Shown here one piece after another: positions 31,549 through 38,413 of a stretch of 38,559 nt of DNA. The stretch's first letter is position 1; each line of letters starts with the position of its first letter. Source of the stretch: an uncultured Lachnospiraceae bacterium (GTDB lineage Bacteria; Bacillota; Clostridia; Lachnospirales; Lachnospiraceae). Location: contig CAJUHR010000011.1 of NCBI GenBank assembly GCA_910586255.1, positions 52,010 to 90,568 of the forward strand. Direction: 5' to 3'. The position numbers were made by a program, and so were the translations under genes. Below the pieces are notes generated by a model. The model was given only the letters and a program-made list of their open reading frames with translations, ran no database searches and was not told the origin of the DNA.

Positions 31549-33159
31549 TTATAACTTTTCTATCTTGCAGGAATGCTTTTTTGTCTTTTTACTATAACTA
31601 ATACCCACAGCCAAAACCCTTCCTGTATACTTTTGCTTCTCCCCAAGCTTCCCCTTGAATCTAAGTGCATAATTCTTCTCTTTAATTTGTCTGATCGCGG
31701 CATTCGGCGTACTTCCCACTTTCAATTCAATAATCAGAGCATCTGCAGTTTTTCTCTCCGGATAAAAAATAAAATCCACATATCCTTTACCGGCTTTATC
31801 CTCACGTTCCACGCGATATTTGTCTCTGGCAGCCAGATAGACCAAATTCACCACTGCCGACAATTCAATCTCGCTATTATAGGAAAAAACAGGGGATTCC
31901 GTATTGTGGGCAAACTCTAAAATTTTCGTCATGGTATCTGTGTCCCCACAAAGTGTCGCTTCCAACATTCTTTTTGACTCGTTGGCCAGACGATATACAT
32001 ACCCCATCGATTCCTTGTTCATGAGAAGCTCCTGAAAATTGTCCATCAGTTCCTTATTAGGAATAAAAACCTCTCCATCCTCATAGGTAAGCAGGCCATA
32101 GATCACCATAGCCGAATAAATTTCGTCTTTTGTATTCAGCTCCATGGAAACCGCAGCATAATTTTTGATTTCTGCCTTCACCCCTTCTCCGGCAGCCATC
32201 AGGACCAGATCGTCCCGAACATCATTAATATTATTTTTTACGTAAAAAAAGATTTCGTCATACGGCCCTGAACTAGTCCAATAATTAGCCAACTGATTAT
32301 TAGACAATGCACACACGACCGAACGAGGATTGTACAGTCTTTCACCAGAGGCCGTATGATAGCCATCATACCATATTCTCAAATCCTGCCGTGTAATCTT
32401 TGGCCCTTTTGTTGTCTTAAGATAAACATCAAAGAGATCGTCAACCTCTCCCTCCGTAAAACCAAAAAAATTGCTGAATTTCTCCATCACACACATGTCA
32501 TATTCCACGAACATATTCAATTCTGACCCACTGGAATATTTTGCAATTGGAAGTACTCCTGTCATATATGTCAGTTTTGCATAAACCTGATCCTTCAGAA
32601 GGTTTTTGAGAAAAGTCAGGTACTCCTGTTGTTTATCCTTTGAAATAAAAGGCATATGAAACACAGCATCCCATTCATCAATCACAAAGACAAAGGTCTC
32701 TTTTGTTTTCTCATATATAGTCAAAAGATTATCCCAAACAGTGCCTGCCACATCAATCCCTGTTTCCGGATAAGTTTCCGCCAGGTCTTGATTAATACCA
32801 TCCTGAATACGATCAATATACTGCTCATAAGTGCTGCAGCCTCTTGGTACTCTGCTAAAATCAATAAAAATCACATTATGCTGATTAAGATGCCTTTTAC
32901 AGCTTTCATTTTCTGCAATGGCAAGATTATTAAATATTTCACCGCTGTCTAAGGCCTTTCCAAAAAAGGCAGCAATCATATTTGCCATTACACTTTTTCC
33001 AAAACGGCGTGGCCTTGTAATACACAAAAATTTCTGCCCATCAATCTCCACCGCATTTAAAACATCTTCCAACAGGAAGGTTTTATCTACAAAAAACCGT
33101 GTCCTTGTAATCTGTCTCCATGTCTCAAAAGGGACCATACTGTTCAAGTATCTTCCCAT
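31549..33159 (-). CDS. AAA-ATPase-like / PD-(D/E)XK nuclease-like protein
   Basis: A 536-residue protein of the family with an N-terminal AAA-ATPase-like domain and C-terminal PD-(D/E)XK superfamily-9 domain, widespread and often multicopy in Lachnospiraceae and Bacteroidetes, with no settled role. Seen: the N-terminal FVDKTFLLEDVL, a Walker A-like CITRPRRFGKSVMANMI, Walker B-like VFVIDEWDAVF, and near the C-terminus GYVDFIFYPERKTADALIIELKVG (the D-ExK nuclease-like signature). The ATG at 33157-33159 has GGGAG nine bases upstream. It is more AT-rich than its neighbours and separates the dehydrogenase from mtnA, so it is probably a later insertion in the cluster. Confidence 0.88.
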   Translation of the reverse strand: MGRYLNSMVPFETWRQITRTRFFVDKTFLLEDVLNAVEIDGQKFLCITRPRRFGKSVMANMIAAFFGKALDSGEIFNNLAIAENESCKRHLNQHNVIFIDFSRVPRGCSTYEQYIDRIQDGINQDLAETYPETGIDVAGTVWDNLLTIYEKTKETFVFVIDEWDAVFHMPFISKDKQQEYLTFLKNLLKDQVYAKLTYMTGVLPIAKYSSGSELNMFVEYDMCVMEKFSNFFGFTEGEVDDLFDVYLKTTKGPKITRQDLRIWYDGYHTASGERLYNPRSVVCALSNNQLANYWTSSGPYDEIFFYVKNNINDVRDDLVLMAAGEGVKAEIKNYAAVSMELNTKDEIYSAMVIYGLLTYEDGEVFIPNKELMDNFQELLMNKESMGYVYRLANESKRMLEATLCGDTDTMTKILEFAHNTESPVFSYNSEIELSAVVNLVYLAARDKYRVEREDKAGKGYVDFIFYPERKTADALIIELKVGSTPNAAIRQIKEKNYALRFKGKLGEKQKYTGRVLAVGISYSKKTKKHSCKIEKL

Positions 33160-33187
33160 ATCCACATTCTCCCTTCCCGAATCTCAA

Positions 33188-34144
33188 TCACCCAATCGCA
33201 AACCCCGCCTTAAACGCCCCCGATCCAAACGCCTCCCGCCAGTCCTTCAAAGAATAAAATTCTGCCGGCGGCAGCTTTACAAGCCCTTTCTCCAAAAGGC
33301 GCAGCGCCGGCTCAAAGGGGCCGCAGCGGCTTCCCTTTATGGTAATTTCATTGACCACGAACCGGCTCATATCCACCTGAGCCGTGCCTGCGTAGGTGCT
33401 CTTTAAGACTATCATCCCCTGCCTGCGCACCAGGGAGGAGGCCAGCTCTAAGCCGGAGGGCGAACCGGAGGCCTCCACAACCAGCTCAAAGGTCTCGTCA
33501 GGATTTCCGCCAGAGACAGATATCCCGTCTGCCAGCCGGGTCTGACCGAAGGGTGCAAACTGCTCCAGCTTTTTTTCATGCTTTCCGAAAATGGTAAGCT
33601 TTGCCCCGGAAAGCTGCAAAACCCCTGCAATCAGGTAAGCCAGCCTTCCGTCTCCGATGATTCCCACCGGCACATCCGGGCGGATGTGAACCTGTGCCGG
33701 AATCTCCAGGGCAGCCGCCAAAGGCTCGGTCAGCAGAGCCTTTTTCCCGTCCAGCCCTGCAGGAACTCTGTGAAGGAGATGGGTTTCCAGGGTCATGTAT
33801 TCTGCAAAGCAGCCATCCTTCCCGTCCATGCCGATCACCCTTCTCTCCGGGCAATGCTTCTCTCTGCCGGTCCGGCAATAGATGCAGCGGCCGCATCCTG
33901 CATTCAGCTCCCCCACCACCATCTTCCCCGTCAGGGACGGATCCGGCGATTCCTCCACAACACCCACAAACTCATGGCCCATAATCCCGTGAAAATCCGG
34001 CCGATAACCCTTTAACACCTCCCTGTCTGTACTGCACACTCCTGCATACAGGATGCGGATCCGGCTCTCCGTATCGGTTCTTTTGGGGACAGGCAGATCC
34101 TCCCGGTATTCTGCCTTTTTGCCGTCAAAATAGATACCCTTCAT
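33188..34144 (-). CDS. Zinc-dependent alcohol dehydrogenase family protein
   Basis: A 318-residue medium-chain dehydrogenase. The catalytic zinc region is AGVCSTDREVLKGY plus GIMGHEFVGVVEE, and the structural zinc set is the four cysteines in CGRCIYCRTGREKHC (about 85-100). The nucleotide-binding part is VGIIGDGRLAYLIAGVLQL, GxGxxG-like. Members oxidise or reduce alcohols, aldehydes and polyols. The ATG at 34142-34144 is supported by GAGGAGTGAGAAA, only 4 bp after the aldolase stop. Being coupled to an aldolase whose cleavage should yield an aldehyde, reduction of acetaldehyde or methylthioacetaldehyde is a natural role, but it is an inference. Confidence 0.88.
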   Translation of the reverse strand: MKGIYFDGKKAEYREDLPVPKRTDTESRIRILYAGVCSTDREVLKGYRPDFHGIMGHEFVGVVEESPDPSLTGKMVVGELNAGCGRCIYCRTGREKHCPERRVIGMDGKDGCFAEYMTLETHLLHRVPAGLDGKKALLTEPLAAALEIPAQVHIRPDVPVGIIGDGRLAYLIAGVLQLSGAKLTIFGKHEKKLEQFAPFGQTRLADGISVSGGNPDETFELVVEASGSPSGLELASSLVRRQGMIVLKSTYAGTAQVDMSRFVVNEITIKGSRCGPFEPALRLLEKGLVKLPPAEFYSLKDWREAFGSGAFKAGFAIG

Positions 34145-34148
34145 TTTC

Positions 34149-34757
34149 TCACTCCTCATATCCGGGGATGACCACCGGAGTTCCGCTGATAACTGCCATG
34201 TGATAGATCCTGGCCGTATCTTCCACATACACACTGTTAATATAAGCCGCCTCTATGGTCTCTCCCACTGCCACCACCCCGTGATTGGCCATAAGGCATG
34301 CATTTTTCCTTCTGAGAATAGGCACTGCATTGAGGCCCACTTCGGCGCTTCCCTGGGTGGCGTAAGGGCTCACCTCCAGCTTTCCCTTCAAAAAGGGAAT
34401 CATCTCTATGAGCACCACCGGAATCTCCTGGTGATTTACCGCAAAGCTGGTGGCAAAGGGAGAATGGGTGTGAACCACCGCACCCACATGGGGCAGGTGG
34501 CGGTAAAGTTCTGCATGCATCCTCCATTCGGAGGAAGGCCTGTGGCAGCCCTCGATCACATTTCCCTCCAAGTCCGTCACCACAATATCCTTCTCCTCCA
34601 TAATCTCATAATCATAGGAGCTGGGTGTGATGACCATCCATTTCCGTTCCCGCCAGAACACGCTCATATTTCCGCTGGTGCCTGCCATCAGCTTCTCCCT
34701 GTACGCCTTTTTGGCGGTATTTAAAACTGCCTGTTTGAATCTGGACAATTCCTCCAT
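34149..34757 (-). CDS. Class II aldolase (Zn), DHAP-shunt or fuculose-1-phosphate type
   Basis: A 202-residue class II aldolase/adducin-domain protein. Motifs: LMAGTSGNMSVFW (phosphate site), ITPSSYDYE, EGCHRPSSEWRMHAELYRH (catalytic Glu), AVVHTHSPFATSFA (two zinc His) and LMANHGVVAVGETIEAAY (third zinc His). The family includes L-fuculose-1-phosphate aldolase and the aldolase of the DHAP shunt that splits 5-methylthioribulose or 5-deoxyribulose 1-phosphate. With mtnA nearby, the second is favoured; epimerase or fucose roles cannot be excluded. The ATG at 34755-34757 uses AGGAGATCGGAAA. Confidence 0.88.
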   Translation of the reverse strand: MEELSRFKQAVLNTAKKAYREKLMAGTSGNMSVFWRERKWMVITPSSYDYEIMEEKDIVVTDLEGNVIEGCHRPSSEWRMHAELYRHLPHVGAVVHTHSPFATSFAVNHQEIPVVLIEMIPFLKGKLEVSPYATQGSAEVGLNAVPILRRKNACLMANHGVVAVGETIEAAYINSVYVEDTARIYHMAVISGTPVVIPGYEE

Positions 34758-34780
34758 TTTCCGATCTCCTTTTAAATATA

Positions 34781-35554
34781 TCAATGCCTCTGCCCCTCAT
34801 TTTCAAAGGTCTCACAGAACCTTGCCGAAAAGGAAGCCGGCTCATTTGCCCTGTTTAAATGGGAGATATCCCCCAGCCGCAGGGCCCGAAAACTGGCAAT
34901 TCCCCGCTCTCTCTCCTCGCTGACCACCTCGCTCACCGAGGTGGGAGCCAGCGCCAGGGTATGCCACAGCACAAAAGGCGACATGCTCCACAGATGCGAC
35001 AAAAGCACACAGGTGATGCCGAAATGGCAGAAAAAGGTAATGGTCTGCGTGCTCTCTGTCTCTACCCGGTAATGGCATCCCTCCCGCACATATCCGTACC
35101 GAGCCAGCAATTCATCCAGCTTTGACGCCACCGAATCATATAAGGGAACCAGATCGCTGCACCGGGCCGCCTCCGAATCACGCCACAAACGCCGGTCCAG
35201 ATATTCCGGATGCTCCGTCCAGTAAGCGGGAAGCATGTCCCAGGCAATTCTCATTGCGTAGCGGTCCCCCTCCATTCGGGTGTCCCCATAGGCTTTCTTA
35301 AGCTCCTCCGATTGGTTGATATCCACCTTGGCCGGAAACTCCTCAAGCCAGTCCAAGGTCTCTGCCGTCTTTCCCAGCCTTTTTAAGGTATATGCAGCCG
35401 TCTCCTGAGCCCGGCCAAGCGGAGACTGATAGCAATCCCCTGTCCGCAAGTCTTCTGCCGTCTCGGAAAGCAAGGCCGCCTCCCGGCGTCCCTTCTCTGT
35501 CAGCGTGTCATGGATGTAATCCGGATCTCCGTGCCGGATCATCAAAATCCTCAT
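34781..35554 (-). CDS. Histidine phosphatase superfamily protein
   Basis: A 257-residue phosphoglycerate-mutase-like phosphatase. The catalytic motif is LMIRHGDPDYI (residues 4-14), with YQSPLGRAQETAAYTL (second Arg) and TFFCHFGITCVLL (second His) completing the site; WLEEFPA contributes the acid. The DPDY after RHG is a form that I associate with clostridial members. Start at 35552-35554 after GGGAGGAGAGAATT. It is 23 bp upstream of the aldolase, thus part of the same transcription unit. It may dephosphorylate a sugar phosphate in the pathway or act elsewhere; the sequence does not tell. Confidence 0.88.
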   Translation of the reverse strand: MRILMIRHGDPDYIHDTLTEKGRREAALLSETAEDLRTGDCYQSPLGRAQETAAYTLKRLGKTAETLDWLEEFPAKVDINQSEELKKAYGDTRMEGDRYAMRIAWDMLPAYWTEHPEYLDRRLWRDSEAARCSDLVPLYDSVASKLDELLARYGYVREGCHYRVETESTQTITFFCHFGITCVLLSHLWSMSPFVLWHTLALAPTSVSEVVSEERERGIASFRALRLGDISHLNRANEPASFSARFCETFENEGQRH

Positions 35555-35620
35555 AATTCTCTCCTCCCGTCCTTCCTCCTCATAAGCTTTCACCGTTTCC
35601 CGGACCTGCCCTCTAAAATT

Positions 35621-35656
35621 GTAACAGTTCAAATTCCCCGCCGCCTGAACTGTTGC
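35621..35656. repeat. 36-bp palindromic element with GAACTGTTAC arms
   Basis: GTAACAGTTCA (35621-35631) and TGAACTGTTGC (35646-35656) are inverted repeats with one mismatch, loop of 14. It fills the gap after the mini-Smr stop codon. On the minus strand AATTTTAG follows, so it may also act as a weak terminator. Confidence 0.65.
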
Positions 35657-35908
35657 CTAAAATTCTCTCAGCACCAGCTCGGTGATTCCCTGGTTTGTTC
35701 CCATCTCAATCCGCTTGACCCGCGGCTCACGCTCATATCCAAACTCCTCCCGGATCATGCTGCGGATCCGAGTTCCCCCATGAAATCCGTGGATAATCCG
35801 AATCCGGTACACCGAATTTCCCGCTGCCTGCACCTGCTTGCCAATGGCCTCATAAGCCTGCTGCCCGTTCATTCCATGGACATCCATCTCAACGATCCCG
35901 CCTGTCAA
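35657..35908 (-). CDS. Stand-alone Smr-domain protein
   Basis: An 83-residue protein that is little more than a Smr domain, the DNA/RNA-binding or nuclease module also found at the C-terminus of MutS2. Hallmarks: EMDVHGMNGQQAYEAI (DxH), YRIRIIHGFHGGTRIRSMIR (HGxxGG) and VKRIEMGTNQGITELVL. The start is a TTG at 35906-35908, supported by AGGAGG eight bases upstream; starting at an internal ATG would cut the first strand. Its gap to the phosphatase gene is the 36-bp palindrome, so it may be a separate unit. An extended -10 (TGCTAAAAT, minus strand) lies at 35957-35965. Confidence 0.88.
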   Translation of the reverse strand: MTGGIVEMDVHGMNGQQAYEAIGKQVQAAGNSVYRIRIIHGFHGGTRIRSMIREEFGYEREPRVKRIEMGTNQGITELVLREF

Positions 35909-36023
35909 TGCTTTTTCCTCCTGTTGGTAGAAATATATTCTTGACCCCTCACCTCCATTTTAGCATATGTATTTCTAATAAGCTATCTTTTTGCATAAAA
36001 CAGGGCCAAAAATAGCAAAGAAA

Positions 36024-36057
36024 GGGAAGCCGACGACCTCTCCTGTCGCCGCTTCCC
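36024..36057 (-). terminator. Terminator of the 173-aa gene within a larger inverted repeat
   Basis: A 13-14 bp stem of GGGAAGCCGACGAC (36024-36037) and GTCGCCGCTTCCC (36045-36057), loop of 7, with minus-strand tail TTTCTTTG. It is enclosed by a second pair of arms, AAAACAGGG (35998-36006) and CCCTGTTTT (36066-36074), which makes the structure partly symmetric. Confidence 0.82.
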
Positions 36058-36088
36058 TTATTCTTTCCCTGTTTTAGCTTATTTCCTT

Positions 36089-36610
36089 CTACTCTTTCCC
36101 ACCCGCAAATGAATCATTCATCGTGCTAACCATGCGCATCAGCTCCAGGCCGCTGCGAAAGCCCACATAGCGGTTTTTCGTGACTGCCCCGCGGACCAAA
36201 CCCTGCATACTTCCATACAGACGCCTTTCCACCCGAATCTCTAAGACCGCCTCCCGGGGAATTTTCCCGGGGTATCGGCCGAAATCAGCCTGTTTTTCTG
36301 TTTCTTTGCGGCCATAGCTTTGTAAAATCCGCTCTCTTTCCCGGCAGCAGGCCTCTGATTCCTGATTTAAAAACCGCGGCTCCCACTCACGCCGCAGCCC
36401 TGGTATCAGGCTGCACAGCTCGTCAAGCCTTAGAACCATCTCCCCATAGCCGACAAACTCCACCGGATACTTTAAGAAGGTGCTTATTAATGCTCCGCGG
36501 GGGATATCTCCCTTATCCCCTCTTTGCATACACATAAGCACCGTAAGATTTCTCTCCCGGTCTCCTTGTCCTTCTCTACAGAGCATGGGCTTTTTATATG
36601 CTTCCTCCAC
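36089..36610 (-). CDS. Hypothetical 173-residue protein following the sortase substrate
   Basis: I do not recognise this protein. It is soluble, with a basic and Arg-rich C-terminal half (IPREAVLEIRVERRLYGSMQG, VRGAVTKNRYVGFRSGLELM) and no signal or membrane segment. Three cysteines are near residues 11, 27 and 66, and a CC pair near 88. The start is a GTG at 36608-36610 with GGGAGGCTAAAGA upstream, lying directly behind the terminator of the sortase-substrate gene, so it is likely read by partial read-through. A strong terminator follows. The gene may belong to the surface-protein operon, but nothing proves it. Confidence 0.65.
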   Translation of the reverse strand: MEEAYKKPMLCREGQGDRERNLTVLMCMQRGDKGDIPRGALISTFLKYPVEFVGYGEMVLRLDELCSLIPGLRREWEPRFLNQESEACCRERERILQSYGRKETEKQADFGRYPGKIPREAVLEIRVERRLYGSMQGLVRGAVTKNRYVGFRSGLELMRMVSTMNDSFAGGKE

Positions 36611-36626
36611 TCTTTAGCCTCCCTCC

Positions 36627-36654
36627 AAAAGGGGGCCTTTTAAAGCCCCCTTTT
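36627..36654. terminator. Terminator after the sortase-substrate gene
   Basis: AAAAGGGGGC (36627-36636) pairs perfectly with GCCCCCTTTT (36645-36654); the loop is CTTTTAAA. A-T arms make it bidirectional. The ribosome site of the 173-aa gene lies just beyond it. Confidence 0.82.
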
Positions 36655-36662
36655 CTTCACAG

Positions 36663-38348
36663 CTACTGCCTTTTTTCCTTCTTAATCTCTATCACTGCCC
36701 ATGCCAGAATCATCAGACTGATAGCCGCCATCACTCCGTACAGCAGGGTCCGGCTCTCGTCTCCTGTCTTGGGAAGCAGTGCCGCTAAGGGTACGTCCTC
36801 CTGGGGAATGTAGGCCAGAGGCACATCCCCGTCTCCGATTTCCGTCAGATCCCCGGTAGGCACCGGCTCATCCGGAATAGGGGTGCCGCTTCTGCTCTTA
36901 TTGGGAGTTCCTCCCCCTCCGCTTGGAGGATTGGGAGCATCCTGCACCATAAATTCCCAGTCTACCTTGGTCAGGACATCCGCATACTTGTAGGTTCCGT
37001 CATCCAAAAGTCCCAGCTCCGGATCCAGCTCAAGCTCCACCCGGATCTCCTCCTCCTGGCCTTTCAGATAAAGCCCGAGGGGCACCAGTCCCTGCATATC
37101 CGGCCGGTCCTCCAGATCCGAATAATGGTATCCTGTCACATCTCCGTCATAGATCAGCTGATTCCGGTAATACACCTTCATGGCGATCTTTTTCAGCAGC
37201 TCATCCTGCACCTGGGTCTGTCCCTTCCTGGGCACAATCCGCATATACAGTAAATATCTCCGCCAGCTTCCGTTCTCGATCCTCAGCCGGTCCGTATACT
37301 TTCCTCCCGGCACCATGTTCACAAAGCTCATAAACCAGTTGCCCGGATCCTCCATGTGCTTCCCGTCTTCGGTCCGATAGGGCTCATAGCTCATGATCCC
37401 TCTGTGTTCCTCAAAATAGAGCCTTTTTACAGATGTGGATTCATATCCCCCGTCCGTGTTGGCAATATATCCGGCTATGTACTCTGTGTACTTATCCTTG
37501 GAAAGAATCTGGTCCACGGCACCCTTGGTGGCCTGGACAGTCTGCATATTCACTCTCAGAATATAGGTGCTGCTGTCGTATCCCTTCTCCGAATTGACGG
37601 TGCTCACAGTGACTTTTTTATAACCGCCCTCCACCGTGTCGTCCTTCTCATAGTAGGTGTGATTGTGAGTGACCGTGGCCTCCAGCTGAGGATTCATCCG
37701 GACGCTTTCCAGAAGAAGAGGCGTGCTCTTTCCCGGATCCACCACACCCATGTAGTAAAAAGTGTAATTTCCCACTTCGTCCGGTTTCTCCGATACAAGC
37801 AGCCATTTTCCCTTTGCCTCATCCAGAGAATCGACTGTCCGGATCCCCGGCAGCTGCAGCCCCGGCTCCTCTGCCCGGTTCTCTGCCAGCACCACCACCG
37901 CCTCGGGATTTAAGTTCAAAACAGCGGCGTATTCCCGGCCGTTATCTCCGTCAAAGATAAGATTCAGAGGGTCTCCCTTTTCAATGATCTCTCCCTCCTC
38001 ATCCCTTACCAGGGTTCCGTTGGAGACCGTGGCGTATTCATATTCGCCTTCCTCATTGGAAACCCATGCCTTTACATCCTCCCGCCGGAACCACTCCTGG
38101 TTCATGGTAATCTTGGCTATAACGGGAATCGTACTGTCATTCTGCACCCAGACGGCCTTCTTCTCTTCCTCCCCCGGCTCCCAACCTCCGGGCTGTTCAA
38201 ATTCCTCCTGCAGCAAAGTGCTGTACTTTGCCGTCATATATTCGTTTTTTGCCAACAGCTGCTGCGACCATGCCGCCCAGGTGCCCCCGATCATAGTCAC
38301 AGCCCCTATGGCCGCCAAACCTGCAATTAAAACTTTACTCTTTTTCAT
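36663..38348 (-). CDS. SipW-dependent, LPKTG-anchored surface protein (TasA/BsaA-like)
   Basis: A 561-residue surface protein. The N-terminus MKKSKVLIAGLAAIGAVTMIG followed by GTWAAWSQQLLAKNEY looks like the SipW-type signal of TasA, CalY and BsaA biofilm proteins. Next comes a TasA-like opening in which VQNDSTIPVIAKITMNQEWF resembles the usual K-V-x-N-x-S-x-x-x-x-x-V-R-V strand. The centre is acidic, mostly beta, with many Tyr. The C-terminus has a Pro/Gly linker, LPKTG (525-529), a hydrophobic segment and EIKKEKRQ, so sortase should link it to peptidoglycan. Start at 38346-38348 after GGGAGAACGATGAT. No signal peptidase or sortase is in view. A cell-wall-bound matrix or pilus-like protein is likely. 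Confidence 0.82.
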   Translation of the reverse strand: MKKSKVLIAGLAAIGAVTMIGGTWAAWSQQLLAKNEYMTAKYSTLLQEEFEQPGGWEPGEEEKKAVWVQNDSTIPVIAKITMNQEWFRREDVKAWVSNEEGEYEYATVSNGTLVRDEEGEIIEKGDPLNLIFDGDNGREYAAVLNLNPEAVVVLAENRAEEPGLQLPGIRTVDSLDEAKGKWLLVSEKPDEVGNYTFYYMGVVDPGKSTPLLLESVRMNPQLEATVTHNHTYYEKDDTVEGGYKKVTVSTVNSEKGYDSSTYILRVNMQTVQATKGAVDQILSKDKYTEYIAGYIANTDGGYESTSVKRLYFEEHRGIMSYEPYRTEDGKHMEDPGNWFMSFVNMVPGGKYTDRLRIENGSWRRYLLYMRIVPRKGQTQVQDELLKKIAMKVYYRNQLIYDGDVTGYHYSDLEDRPDMQGLVPLGLYLKGQEEEIRVELELDPELGLLDDGTYKYADVLTKVDWEFMVQDAPNPPSGGGGTPNKSRSGTPIPDEPVPTGDLTEIGDGDVPLAYIPQEDVPLAALLPKTGDESRTLLYGVMAAISLMILAWAVIEIKKEKRQ

Positions 38349-38413
38349 ATCATCGTTCTCCCTGTGTCAATATGGTCCGCAGGCCCTTTGCTTTTTGATG
38401 CCTTTTCTGTGTC

